Below, one piece after another: positions 1-7,811 of a stretch of DNA of 13,233 nt (within the stretch, counting starts at the first letter, position 1; each line of letters begins with the position of its first letter). The position numbers and the translations under genes are program-made. The DNA lies in NCBI GenBank assembly GCA_900548595.1, contig URLB01000052.1, positions 1 through 13,233 on the forward strand. Reading direction: 5' to 3'. The notes beneath the pieces are model-generated. The model had not been told where the DNA came from. It saw only the letters and a program-made list of their open reading frames with translations, and searched no databases. This DNA is from an uncultured Eubacteriales bacterium (lineage in GTDB: Bacteria > Bacillota > Clostridia > Lachnospirales > Anaerotignaceae).

Positions 1-200
1 CAGATTATGTAACATCACCTATTTCAGCAAAGGGACAGGTAATATTTGCTGTAGGATGCGGTCTTCTTACATCACTTATCCGTGTATACGGAGGATATCC
101 CGAAGGCGTATCATACTCAATCCTTATCATGAACCTTGCAGTACCTCTTATTGACAGATACACAAGACCTAGAATCTTTGGGGAGGTGAAGGCGAAATGA
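1..200 (+). CDS. rnfD: RnfD, C-terminal fragment (ferredoxin:NAD+ oxidoreductase membrane subunit)
   Basis: Only the last 65 codons are present; the first full codon is at base 3 and the TGA stop is at 198-200. The reading frame gives TSPIS, then a hydrophobic GCGLLTSLIR stretch, YGGYPEGVSYSILIMNL and PLIDRYTRPRIFG, which is the characteristic C-terminal block of RnfD/NqrB-family subunits. In the family, RnfD is a polytopic membrane protein carrying covalent FMN in the Rnf complex; the flavin site is not inside this fragment. The stop overlaps the rnfG start (ATGA), which indicates translational coupling in the rnf operon. The identification is firm because of both the motif and the neighbours. 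Confidence 0.95.
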   Translation, partial: DYVTSPISAKGQVIFAVGCGLLTSLIRVYGGYPEGVSYSILIMNLAVPLIDRYTRPRIFGEVKAK

Positions 201-760
201 AACAGATTATAAAACCTATGGCAATTTTAGGTATAATTTGTATCGTATGCAGCGGCCTTCTTGGTGTAGTTGAATCGGTAACAAGAGAGCCTATCAGAGT
301 ACAGGCTGAAGCTACTGCTACAGCAGGTATGAAAAAAGTTGCTCCCGAAGCAGCTTCTTTTGAGGCAATAGAAATTGCCGCAGATGAAAATTATGACGGT
401 ATCGGCGTTAAGACAGCTAATGTAGCCCTTGACGCTTCAGGAGAAACAATCGGTTATGTTGTTGAAGTACTTCCCAGCGGTTTCGGCGGAACAATCGACC
501 TTATGGTAGGTGTAGACAATGAGGGCGTTGTAACAGGTATTTCGGTACTCAGCCTTTCAGAATCACCTGGACTTGGCGCAAACGCTAAGGAAGAGTGGTT
601 CCAGGAACAGTTTGTAGGTGTAACAGCACCTGTTGCCGTAACAAAAGACGGTGGACAGATTGAAGCTATTACAAGCTCAACAATAACATCAAGAGCCGTT
701 TCAGACGGTGTTACAGCAGCTATCAATTGGGCTGCTGAAAATGCGGGAGGTGCTAACTGA
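197..760 (+). CDS. rnfG: RnfG, FMN-binding subunit of the Rnf complex
   Basis: This 187-residue protein has one N-terminal membrane anchor (about residues 7-25) followed by a soluble extracytoplasmic FMN-binding domain. The family carries FMN covalently bound to a threonine, attached by ApbE, and passes electrons within the Na+/H+-pumping ferredoxin:NAD+ oxidoreductase. Family blocks visible here are GFGGTIDLMVGVD (about 95-107), SESPGLGA (121-128) and the flavinylation region AITSSTITSRAV (157-168). The common S/T-G-A-T signature is T159-S160-S161-T162 here, so T162 is the aligned flavin acceptor; this alignment was made by eye. The start at 197 is supported by GGAGGTG at 182-188 inside the end of rnfD. 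The TGA stop overlaps the rnfE start. Length is normal for clostridial RnfG. Confidence 0.95.
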   Translation: MKQIIKPMAILGIICIVCSGLLGVVESVTREPIRVQAEATATAGMKKVAPEAASFEAIEIAADENYDGIGVKTANVALDASGETIGYVVEVLPSGFGGTIDLMVGVDNEGVVTGISVLSLSESPGLGANAKEEWFQEQFVGVTAPVAVTKDGGQIEAITSSTITSRAVSDGVTAAINWAAENAGGAN

Positions 761-1389
761 TGAGTAAAGCTCTGAGTGCTATCAAAAACGGTATTATAGA
801 CGAAAACCCCACCTTTATACAGGTTCTCGGTACATGTCCTACGCTTGCCGTAACAACAAGCGCTATAAACGGTATCGGTATGGGTCTTTCAACTATGGCC
901 GTACTTGTATGCTCTAACTTGTTTATTTCATTATTAAGAAAAATAATTCCCGATACAGTACGTATACCGTGCTTTATCGTAGTTATCGCAAGTTTCGTTA
1001 CAATTGTACAGTTACTGCTTACAGCTTTCCTTCCGGCTCTTAACGAGTCGCTCGGTCTGTACATTCCACTTATCGTTGTTAACTGTATCGTTCTCGGACG
1101 TGCCGAAGCGTTTGCTTCAAAGAACGGACCGATTACATCGCTTTGCGACGGTATCGGTAACGGACTCGGATTTACAATTGCTCTTTGCTTCATCGGACTT
1201 ATACGAGAGTTCCTCGGAGCAGGAACACTGTTTGGTATGACAGTGCTTCCCGAAGCATTCCCCAAGACTCTTGTTATGATTATGGCTCCCGGCGCTTTCT
1301 TTACATACGGAACGCTTATGGCTATATTCAAGAGACTTATCGGAAAAATGAAAGCAAATAAAGCAGCTAAAGAAGAAGCTGCAGCGTAA
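760..1389 (+). CDS. rnfE: RnfE, integral membrane subunit of the Rnf complex
   Basis: This 209-residue polytopic membrane protein belongs to the RnfE/NqrD family. It contains the family blocks ENPTFIQVLGTCPTLAVT (about 15-32), NESLGLYIPLIVVNCIVLGRAEAF (about 95-118) and GLIREFLGAGTLFG. Cys26 and Cys109 sit in the two half-membrane helices. In related complexes these cysteines, with the matching pair in RnfA, bind an intramembrane 2Fe-2S cluster. RnfE and RnfA are paralogues that pack as an inverted pair. The start overlaps the rnfG stop (TGATGA), so it is translationally coupled. The C-terminus is a short Lys/Ala/Glu-rich cytoplasmic tail. Confidence 0.96.
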   Translation: MSKALSAIKNGIIDENPTFIQVLGTCPTLAVTTSAINGIGMGLSTMAVLVCSNLFISLLRKIIPDTVRIPCFIVVIASFVTIVQLLLTAFLPALNESLGLYIPLIVVNCIVLGRAEAFASKNGPITSLCDGIGNGLGFTIALCFIGLIREFLGAGTLFGMTVLPEAFPKTLVMIMAPGAFFTYGTLMAIFKRLIGKMKANKAAKEEAAA

Positions 1390-1404
1390 GGAGGAGGGTA
1401 AAGC

Positions 1405-2010
1405 ATGAATTATATACTGTTTATATTAGCAGCTGTGTTTGTAAACAACTACATCTTATCACAGTTCTTAGGTATTTGCCCCTTCCTTGGTGTTTCCAAA
1501 AAGGTTGAGACTGCTGCCGGAATGGGTGTAGCCGTTATATTCGTTATGACGATTGCATCTGCTGCTACATACTTTATTTACAATTTGATCTTAGTAAAAC
1601 TCGGAATTTCTTATCTTTACAACATTGCCTTTATTCTTGTTATAGCGGCTCTTGTTCAGTTCGTAGAGATGTTTATAAAGAAGAGCTCACCTGCACTGTA
1701 TCAGTCTCTTGGTGTTTATCTTCCTCTTATAACAACAAACTGTGCCGTTCTCGGTGTTGCCGTTTCTAACATGCAGGCAGGTTACAATTTTATTCTTTCA
1801 GTACTTAACGGCTTCGGCGGCGCTGTAGGTTTTGCAGTTGCCATTATACTTATGGCAGGTATTCGTGAAAGAGTTGAAGAGGGAGATCATCCTAAGGCAT
1901 TTGAAGGATTCCCCTTTGCACTTGTAACAGCAGGACTTATGTCAATTGCTTTCTTAGGTTTCCAGGGACTTATCAATGTTTCTGAAATCGTTAAGGCAAT
2001 GGGATTATAA
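1405..2010 (+). CDS. rnfA: RnfA, integral membrane subunit of the Rnf complex
   Basis: This 201-residue, roughly six-helix membrane protein belongs to the RnfA/NqrE family. The diagnostic blocks are VNNYILSQFLGICPFLGVSKK (13-33) and SLGVYLPLITTNCAVLGVAV (101-120). Cys25 and Cys113 are the predicted ligands that pair with RnfE Cys26 and Cys109 for the intramembrane 2Fe-2S centre; this role comes from structures of related complexes and is inferred here. An AAGGAGG-type site lies between rnfE and this ATG in a 15-base gap. The usual MAGIRER block follows near residue 150. The gene shows no truncation or frameshift. Confidence 0.96.
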   Translation: MNYILFILAAVFVNNYILSQFLGICPFLGVSKKVETAAGMGVAVIFVMTIASAATYFIYNLILVKLGISYLYNIAFILVIAALVQFVEMFIKKSSPALYQSLGVYLPLITTNCAVLGVAVSNMQAGYNFILSVLNGFGGAVGFAVAIILMAGIRERVEEGDHPKAFEGFPFALVTAGLMSIAFLGFQGLINVSEIVKAMGL

Positions 2011-2030
2011 TACGGAGGGGTGACAAAAAA

Positions 2031-2912
2031 ATGGATACACGAGCTATTATCTTTGCTATTGTCAGCATAGGAGGATTAGGTATCATTTTTGGTGCAATCC
2101 TCGGTTTTGCCAGCAAAATATTTGCCGTAGATGAAGACCCTAGAGTAGGAATGGTTCAGGAATGTCTTCCCGGAGCAAACTGCGGTGGATGCGGTTATCC
2201 CGGATGCGGTGGTCTTGCAGCGGCTATCGTTGCAGGTAAGGCACCTGTTAACTCATGCGCACCCGGCGGCGCTAAAGCAGCAGCAGCTATTGCTGAGGTT
2301 ATGGGTGTAGTTGCAGAAGAGACAGAGCCTATGGTTGCATTTGTAAAATGTGGCGGAACATGCGACAAAGCACAGAATAAATATGAATATGACGGAATTG
2401 ACGACTGTATTATGGCTTCTCAGCTTGCAGGAGCATCATCAAAGGCATGCGCCTACGGATGTATGGGTCTCGGAAGCTGTGTAAAAGTATGTAAGTTTGA
2501 CGCTATTAAAATTGAAAACGGTGTTGCGGTAGTTAATCCAGATTTATGTGTTGCATGTGGAAAATGTGTTTCTACATGCCCTAAAAAGATTATTGATCTT
2601 GTACCTAAGAAGAAAAAGGTTAAAGTTCAGTGTTCATCAAAAGATATGGGCAAGGCAGTTATGTCCGTATGTTCGGCAGGATGTATCGGATGTAAGATCT
2701 GTGAAAAGACATGTAAGTTTGACGCTATCCATGTAATTGATAACATAGCCGTTATTGATTACGATAAGTGTAAAAACTGTGGTATGTGCGCTAACAAGTG
2801 TCCTAAGAAGGTTATCACAGGTTACAGAGTCGAGGCTCCTAAGCCTGCTGCTCCTGCAGAAGAAGCTCCAAAAGCTGAAGCTCCCGCTACAGAGGCGCCT
2901 AAGGCAGAATAA
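2031..2912 (+). CDS. rnfB: RnfB, iron-sulfur electron-entry subunit of the Rnf complex
   Basis: RnfB is thought to be the entry point for electrons from reduced ferredoxin. The 293-residue protein has an N-terminal membrane anchor (about 5-27), then a 4Fe-4S domain with Cys51, Cys54, Cys59 and Cys76 (after Cys45). A central cysteine-rich stretch (Cys107, 111, 126, 140, 144, 150, 154) leads into two ferredoxin-like motifs: Cys173/176/179/183 with Cys218/221/224/228, and Cys247/250/253/257. The last ~26 residues form a low-complexity Ala/Pro/Glu/Lys tail. The GGAGGGG site upstream supports the ATG at 2031. It is the last gene of the rnf operon and is followed directly by a terminator. Confidence 0.96.
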   Translation: MDTRAIIFAIVSIGGLGIIFGAILGFASKIFAVDEDPRVGMVQECLPGANCGGCGYPGCGGLAAAIVAGKAPVNSCAPGGAKAAAAIAEVMGVVAEETEPMVAFVKCGGTCDKAQNKYEYDGIDDCIMASQLAGASSKACAYGCMGLGSCVKVCKFDAIKIENGVAVVNPDLCVACGKCVSTCPKKIIDLVPKKKKVKVQCSSKDMGKAVMSVCSAGCIGCKICEKTCKFDAIHVIDNIAVIDYDKCKNCGMCANKCPKKVITGYRVEAPKPAAPAEEAPKAEAPATEAPKAE

Positions 2913-2927
2913 TAAAACAGCAATTTT

Positions 2928-2960
2928 AACAGCGGATACTAATGTATCCGTTGTTTTTTT
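2928..2960 (+). terminator. Rho-independent terminator of the rnf operon
   Basis: A 12-bp stem pairs AACAGCGGATAC (2928-2939) with GTATCCGTTGTT (2944-2955) across a TAAT loop. It has one G-T wobble and runs into a T tract ending at 2960. It lies 16 bases after the rnfB stop. Confidence 0.92.
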
Positions 2961-2986
2961 GCTTCTTTTTTGTTTAAAAGTGCGGA

Positions 2987-3016
2987 TTGTGCGGTACAAG
3001 TTATTTATGATAAAAT
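2987..3016 (+). promoter_or_regulatory. Predicted σA promoter of the purine permease gene
   Basis: There is an extended -10, TGATAAAAT (3008-3016, hexamer TAAAAT at 3011-3016), with a weak -35 TTGTGC at 2987-2992 and an 18-base spacer. Transcription would begin near 3023, leaving a leader of about 83 bases. This was identified by eye from consensus only. Confidence 0.5.
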
Positions 3017-3030
3017 ATCATAGAAATATG

Positions 3031-3075
3031 AAACAACGGCATCTGTAAAGGGCAAAACAGTACCGCTGTTTTTTT
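3031..3075 (+). promoter_or_regulatory. Possible transcription attenuator in the permease leader
   Basis: A terminator-like hairpin pairs AAAACAG (3054-3060) with CTGTTTT (3066-3072) and runs into T's to 3075. It sits between the predicted promoter and the ribosome binding site at 3093. An alternative fold would pair AAACAACGG (3031-3039) with CCGCTGTTT (3063-3071), with one A-C mismatch. It would enclose a 4-bp stem CTGT/ACAG (3043-3046 with 3057-3060) around the loop AAAGGGCAAA. The two folds exclude each other, as in an attenuator. The terminator stem is short and AT-rich, so a plain weak terminator is the simpler reading. Confidence 0.4.
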
Positions 3076-3105
3076 CTGCACAATTATATCCGAAGGAGAT
3101 CGATA

Positions 3106-4536
3106 ATGAAAACAAGAATTGAAAAGTATTTTAAAATCAAGGAAAATAATTCTCACATCCAGACGGAAATATTTTCCGGCTTGACGGCATTTTTTACAAT
3201 GGTATATTTGCTGTTCCTTGTTCCTAATACTCTTATGGGAGCTTTCCCCGAAGCATTTAACGAGGCGGGAGAGCTTGTGGGAAGCTATGTATTGCATAAC
3301 GGACTTACAGCAGATGAAATGCTTGTTTCCCTTACCATAGCAGCCTGCATAGCGGCGGCATTAGGCACGTTGATTACCGCTTTGAGAACCGGACTTCCGT
3401 TTGCGCAGGGACCCAGTTTGGCAATCGCAACATTTATTACATACACTGTTTGCGGTGAATTAGGATATACTTATGAGCAGGCTTTGGCAGCTGTTTTTAT
3501 ATCGGGAATTGTATTTTTTATTTTTACAATGTTCGGACTTGAGCATAAAATACGAAAGGCTATTCCTCATAATATAAAATATGCGGTAACCGCCGGTATA
3601 GGTCTTTTTATAGCATTTATGGGAATGCAGAAATGCCATATGGTTGTTGCCGACGGACATCATCTTGTTAAGTTTGTAGAGTTTGCTGGTCTTTCCGATT
3701 ATAATACAATGAGTACGATATTGTGTATATTGGGACTTGTCCTGATTGCGGTGCTGCATTACAAACATGTACATGGGGCTATACTAATTGGAAAAATTTT
3801 AGTTATTATAGCGGCAATCCCATTAGGATTATATCATCACGGAGAAATAAATCTCTTTGCCTATGATTTCGGAGCAATACTTCCAACAGCGTTTAAGATG
3901 GATTTTACAGGGTTTTTAAGCCATGGCGGAAGTCTTGGGATGGCAGGTGGACTCATAGCCGCGGGCGCTATTGTAATAACACTTTGTATCATGGACGTAT
4001 TTGAAACGATGAGTACTGTAATTGCAACAGACCATATACTTGACCATAAGGTTCACCATGATGAAACGAATGAAAAAATTAAGAAAACTCTTGAGGCAGA
4101 CGCTATAGCTACAGTTGTTGGTTCTTCAATGGGAGTTACAACAGTTTCTACGTTTGTTGAAAGTACCGCAATGGCTGTTGAGGGCGGAAGAACAGGTCTT
4201 TCAGGCGTTGTAACATCATTTTTATTCATATTGGCAATATTTATAGCGCCGTTTGCTTCGGTAATACCATCAGCGGCTACTGCAACAACACTTATTATAA
4301 CGGGTGTGTTTATGATGTCGGTTGTTAAGCAAATAAATTTCCATGATGTGGAAGAAGGACTTCCCGCATTCTTTACTATGGCTTTTATACCGCTTACCTA
4401 CAGTCTTATAAACGGAATATCACTTGGCCTCGTTACGCATACGTTTATATGTATATTCAGCGGAAGAGCTAAAGAGGTTAAAAAAGGTACATACCTTATG
4501 ACTTTGTTATTCGTACTAATGTTTATATTTATGTAA
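3106..4536 (+). CDS. NCS2-family purine permease (AzgA/PbuG type)
   Basis: This 476-residue protein with some 12-14 hydrophobic segments belongs to the NCS2 nucleobase transporter superfamily, in the AzgA/PbuG/PbuO group (adenine, guanine or hypoxanthine uptake with cation symport). Diagnostic stretches are the N-terminal IQTEIFSGLTAFFTMVYL, the first substrate-site helix GLPFAQGPSLA, and the signature around GVTTVSTFVESTAMAVEGGRTGLSGVVTS. The latter matches the ESxAGxxxGGRTG motif of this group, with T-A-M in place of the usual A-G. Exact substrate cannot be read from the sequence. AAGGAGA at 3093-3099 supports the ATG. It is monocistronic, flanked by terminators, and its leader may regulate it. 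Confidence 0.9.
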   Translation: MKTRIEKYFKIKENNSHIQTEIFSGLTAFFTMVYLLFLVPNTLMGAFPEAFNEAGELVGSYVLHNGLTADEMLVSLTIAACIAAALGTLITALRTGLPFAQGPSLAIATFITYTVCGELGYTYEQALAAVFISGIVFFIFTMFGLEHKIRKAIPHNIKYAVTAGIGLFIAFMGMQKCHMVVADGHHLVKFVEFAGLSDYNTMSTILCILGLVLIAVLHYKHVHGAILIGKILVIIAAIPLGLYHHGEINLFAYDFGAILPTAFKMDFTGFLSHGGSLGMAGGLIAAGAIVITLCIMDVFETMSTVIATDHILDHKVHHDETNEKIKKTLEADAIATVVGSSMGVTTVSTFVESTAMAVEGGRTGLSGVVTSFLFILAIFIAPFASVIPSAATATTLIITGVFMMSVVKQINFHDVEEGLPAFFTMAFIPLTYSLINGISLGLVTHTFICIFSGRAKEVKKGTYLMTLLFVLMFIFM

Positions 4537-4538
4537 AT

Positions 4539-4574
4539 AAAAGCAGACGGGATATATTATTCCGCCTGCTTTTT
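4539..4574 (+). terminator. Rho-independent terminator of the permease gene
   Basis: AAAAGCAGACGG (4539-4550) pairs with CCGCCTGCTTTT (4562-4573) with one A-C mismatch and an 11-base loop, followed by T's. It begins two bases after the permease stop codon. Confidence 0.9.
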
Positions 4575-4625
4575 ATAATATTTAAGAGTAAATGTCTCTA
4601 AACTATGGTAATTTGTATTTCTATA

Positions 4626-4634
4626 TGATAAAAT
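4626..4634 (+). promoter_or_regulatory. Predicted extended -10 promoter of the ACT-PFL-pepD operon
   Basis: TGATAAAAT at 4626-4634 repeats the extended -10 sequence of the permease promoter. No convincing -35 is present at the right spacing. It lies 38 bases before the start codon, and the remaining bases between 4575 and 4672 show nothing else clear. Confidence 0.4.
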
Positions 4635-4672
4635 CAAACGATAAATAATCTTTTTCTGAATGGAGGACTAAC

Positions 4673-4942
4673 ATGAAAGCCATAATTACAGTATTAGGTA
4701 CAGATAAGGTTGGTATTATCGCAAAGGTATGTTCTTTTCTTGCCGACCGCGAAATAAATATACTTGATATTTCCCAGACAATTATACAGGGATACTTTAA
4801 TATGATGATGATTGTCGAGGTAAACGAGAGCGTAGAGCATTTTTCGGAAATAGCGGACGGTCTCGAAAAACTCGGACAGGAAATCGGAGTTATAATAAAA
4901 ATGCAGCATGAGGACATATTTAATTCCATGCACAGAATATAA
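4673..4942 (+). CDS. ACT domain protein (UPF0237 family)
   Basis: This 89-residue protein consists of a single ACT domain. The opening MKAIITVLGTDKVGIIAKVCSFLADREINILDISQT shows the β1-turn-α1-β2 pattern with the ligand-binding GTDKVGI turn. The second strand-helix-strand unit includes YFNMMMIVEV and GLEKLGQEIGV. ACT domains usually bind amino acids or similar small effectors and regulate a partner. This family is almost always found next to a UPF0210 gene, as here (18 bases downstream), so the two probably work together, but the effector is unknown. TGGAGG at 4661-4666 supports the ATG at 4673. Confidence 0.9.
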   Translation: MKAIITVLGTDKVGIIAKVCSFLADREINILDISQTIIQGYFNMMMIVEVNESVEHFSEIADGLEKLGQEIGVIIKMQHEDIFNSMHRI

Positions 4943-4960
4943 TATAAGGAGGCCTGACAA

Positions 4961-6319
4961 ATGCTTTCAAGAATGGAAATTGTCGAGACAAACAAGATGA
5001 TAAAGGAATCAAATCTTGACGTCAGAACTATTACAATGGGTATCAGCCTTCTTGACTGTGCTGACAGCGACATAAAAAAATTCAATAATAAAATATATGA
5101 TAAAATAACAAAAAAAGCAGAACATTTGGTAAAGACAGGCGATGATATAGCAAAACAGTACGGAATTCCCGTAGTCAATAAAAGAATATCCGTTACGCCT
5201 ATAGCAATTGCCGCGGCAGGCTGTAATACGGATTCTTATGTTTCTGTTGCTGAAACACTTGACAGAGCAGCTAAAGAAGTAGGTATAAACTTCATAGGCG
5301 GATTTTCAGCCCTTGTACAGAAAGGCTGCGCACATGGGGATGAAATACTGCTTAAATCCATACCTGAGGCGCTCGCAACAACTGACGTAGTATGCTCTTC
5401 CGTAAATATCGGTTCATCAAGAAACGGTCTTAATATGGACGCCGTAAAAGATATGGGAGAAATAATACTGAAAACGGCTGAGCTCACTAAGGATAAAGAT
5501 TGTATCGGATGTGCGAAATTTGTTGTTTTCTGTAATGCTGTAGAGGACAACCCTTTCATGGCAGGAGCTTTTCACGGAGTAGGTGAAAAAGACGTTGTAA
5601 TAAATGTCGGCGTAAGCGGCCCCGGAGTCGTTAAACGTGCGTTGGAACAGGTAAGGGGTGCGGATTTTGAAACCCTTTGCGAGCAGGTAAAAAGAACGGC
5701 GTTTAAAATTACAAGAGCAGGTCAGCTTGTTGCGCAGGAAGCTTCAAGAAGGCTTAACGCTCCGTTTGGTATTATAGACCTTTCATTGGCGCCCACGCCT
5801 GCTATAGGTGATTCTATTGCGGAAATATTCCAGGAAATGGGTCTGGAAGAAGCAGGAGCGCCCGGAACAACAGCTGCGCTTGCAATACTGAATGATAATG
5901 TTAAAAAGGGCGGAGTAATGGCGTCGTCTTATGTAGGCGGTCTCAGCGGAGCCTTTATACCTGTCAGCGAAGACCACGGAATGATTGAAGCTGCCGAAAA
6001 GGGAGCGCTTACACTTGAGAAACTTGAAGCTATGACATGCGTATGCTCTGTAGGACTCGATATGATAGCTATACCGGGAAGTACGTCTGCGTCTACAATA
6101 TCCGGTATAATAGCCGACGAAGCCGCTATCGGTATGATAAATAATAAAACAACGGCGGTAAGGGTAATCCCCGTTATAGGCAAAGAAGTCGGAGATAAAG
6201 TTGAATTCGGCGGACTTTTGGGATACGCTCCTATTATGCCCGTTAACAGATTTTCGTGTGAGAAGTTTATATCAAGGGGCGGAAGAATACCTGCGCCTAT
6301 ACACAGTTTTAAAAACTAA
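4961..6319 (+). CDS. PFL family protein (DUF711/UPF0210), function unknown
   Basis: This 452-residue cytoplasmic protein is of normal length for the UPF0210/DUF711 family. Recognisable features are the N-terminal IRxxTxGISLLDC-like segment (VRTITMGISLLDC), GGFSALVQKGCAHGD and VSGPGVV. A cysteine cluster lies at Cys181-x2-Cys184-x6-Cys191. The family resembles pyruvate formate-lyase in fold, but no C-terminal glycyl-radical RVxGY-type motif is visible here. Glycyl-radical chemistry should therefore not be assumed. The true activity is not established to my knowledge. AAGGAGG (4947-4953) supports the start. It is the constant partner of the ACT protein just upstream and is 17 bases from pepD. 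Confidence 0.88.
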   Translation: MLSRMEIVETNKMIKESNLDVRTITMGISLLDCADSDIKKFNNKIYDKITKKAEHLVKTGDDIAKQYGIPVVNKRISVTPIAIAAAGCNTDSYVSVAETLDRAAKEVGINFIGGFSALVQKGCAHGDEILLKSIPEALATTDVVCSSVNIGSSRNGLNMDAVKDMGEIILKTAELTKDKDCIGCAKFVVFCNAVEDNPFMAGAFHGVGEKDVVINVGVSGPGVVKRALEQVRGADFETLCEQVKRTAFKITRAGQLVAQEASRRLNAPFGIIDLSLAPTPAIGDSIAEIFQEMGLEEAGAPGTTAALAILNDNVKKGGVMASSYVGGLSGAFIPVSEDHGMIEAAEKGALTLEKLEAMTCVCSVGLDMIAIPGSTSASTISGIIADEAAIGMINNKTTAVRVIPVIGKEVGDKVEFGGLLGYAPIMPVNRFSCEKFISRGGRIPAPIHSFKN

Positions 6320-6336
6320 ATGGAGATGTTGTTTCT

Positions 6337-7788
6337 ATGGTAATGGAAAATTTGCGTCCTGAAAGAGTTTTTTACTATTTCGAACAGATTTCAAATATTC
6401 CCAGAGGCAGCGGAAATGAGAAGGCAGTAAGCGATTACTGCCTTTCGGTTGCTAAAGGTCTTGGGCTTACGGCTTTTAAAGATGAGTTTAACAACGTAGT
6501 AATTAAAAAGCCTGCTTCGAAGGGATATGAAAATTCTGAAGGAGTTATAATCCAGGGGCATCTGGATATGGTTTGCGAAAAGGATAAAAAGACAGAGCAT
6601 GATTTTAAAACGGAAGGGATAAAGCTTGTTGTCGACGGAGACTGGCTTAAAGCCGACGGAACGACACTCGGCGCCGATAACGGAATAGCTGTCGCTATAG
6701 GACTTGCCCTTATGGAAGCGGACGATATAGAACATCCTCCCCTTGAATGTTTGTTTACAACCGATGAGGAAGTCGGTATGGGAGGAGCTATGAATTTTGA
6801 CGCTTCTGTGCTGAACGGAAGCAGACTTATCAATCTTGATTCGGAAGAAGAGGGAGTATTTGTAGCAAGCTGCTGCGGAGGAGCAAAAGTCCATATAAAA
6901 ATACCGTTTTCCTTAGAAGACGCGCCGCACGATATGGTACCGGTTTCCATAAAAATACGTGGACTGAACGGCGGACATTCGGGAAGCGACATACACCTTC
7001 AGCGTGCCAATGCCAATAAACTTATGGGAAGAATACTTCGCCAGACGGCAAAAACATTTTATTTTCGTTTGGCAAGTATAAACGGCGGCTTAATGGATAA
7101 TGCTATAACAAGGGAATGCGACGCCGTGGTTTATGTTATGAAAGAGGATATTGAGGAACTTATGGATCTTTGTTCTCAGCTTGAGAGTATTTTCAATGAC
7201 GAATATTCATCAAGTGAAGACGGTATACATGTTATAGCGGATGCCGACGGATATGAGCATCCAAAGGTTATGGATGAAAAGTCTGCAAACAATATAATAT
7301 ATGCATTAAATATGGTTCCGTACGGAGTCATAAGAATAAGCCCGGAAATGAACGGTCTTGTTGAAAGCTCAAATAACCCCGGAATTGTAAAAACAGACGA
7401 AAACTATTTTGAAATTGTGAACGCCGTAAGAAGTTCCGTTGCTACGGTAAAATACGATATTATGGAGAAACTGGCTATGATAGCCGAAATGACAGAAGGA
7501 AAACTTGCCGTAAGAAGCCAGTATCCCGGTTGGCAGTTTAAGAAAAACAGCCCTCTTAGGGATATTTGTTCCGAAGCCTATAAGGAAATGTTCGGAAAAG
7601 AACCTGAAATACAGGCTATTCATGCTGGACTGGAATGCGGACTGCTTTCTGCGAAGGCGCCTGATATGGATATGATTTCCATAGGGCCTGAAATGTATGA
7701 CGTGCATACGCCGTCTGAAAGAATATCTATATCATCTGTAGAACGTACATGGAATTTTATAAAGCATATTCTTAAAAAACTTAAATAA
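6337..7788 (+). CDS. pepD: Aminoacyl-histidine dipeptidase (PepD/peptidase M20)
   Basis: This 483-residue protein is a full-length PepD-type dizinc dipeptidase that cleaves dipeptides such as Xaa-His in the cytoplasm. The M20 metal and catalytic motifs are intact: GHLDMV (His75, Asp77), GADNG (Asp114, bridging ligand), TTDEEVG (Glu144 general base, Glu145 ligand), NLDSEE (Asp168) and the C-terminal DVHTPSERI (His457). GGHSGSDIHLQRANA (212-226) marks the dimerisation lid domain. GGAGA at 6322-6326 sits 10 bases from the ATG at 6337 and 16 from the next ATG at 6343, so the first is preferred. It is co-transcribed with the genes on both sides, and an amino-acid supply role fits the upstream ACT protein. 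Confidence 0.93.
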   Translation: MVMENLRPERVFYYFEQISNIPRGSGNEKAVSDYCLSVAKGLGLTAFKDEFNNVVIKKPASKGYENSEGVIIQGHLDMVCEKDKKTEHDFKTEGIKLVVDGDWLKADGTTLGADNGIAVAIGLALMEADDIEHPPLECLFTTDEEVGMGGAMNFDASVLNGSRLINLDSEEEGVFVASCCGGAKVHIKIPFSLEDAPHDMVPVSIKIRGLNGGHSGSDIHLQRANANKLMGRILRQTAKTFYFRLASINGGLMDNAITRECDAVVYVMKEDIEELMDLCSQLESIFNDEYSSSEDGIHVIADADGYEHPKVMDEKSANNIIYALNMVPYGVIRISPEMNGLVESSNNPGIVKTDENYFEIVNAVRSSVATVKYDIMEKLAMIAEMTEGKLAVRSQYPGWQFKKNSPLRDICSEAYKEMFGKEPEIQAIHAGLECGLLSAKAPDMDMISIGPEMYDVHTPSERISISSVERTWNFIKHILKKLK

Positions 7789-7811
7789 ATAACAGCTGCG
7801 GAGGAATGGGA

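Noticed and set aside
999..1008. A TACAATTGTA palindrome identical to operator 1.
   Set aside because: It lies inside rnfE (codons for Thr-Ile-Val), far from any promoter, and is most likely chance.
753..1406. A long open frame on the minus strand across rnfE.
   Set aside because: rnfE is a clear family member on the plus strand. The antisense frame has no recognisable domain and no convincing ribosome binding site.
3017..3105. A classical purine riboswitch before the purine permease.
   Set aside because: The conserved junction and loop sequences of the guanine/adenine aptamer are not there, and the leader is too short. Only a generic attenuator can be proposed.
4961..6319. The UPF0210 protein as a true glycyl-radical enzyme (suggested by the name PFL family).
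   Set aside because: No C-terminal glycyl-radical motif is visible, and no activating radical-SAM gene lies nearby.
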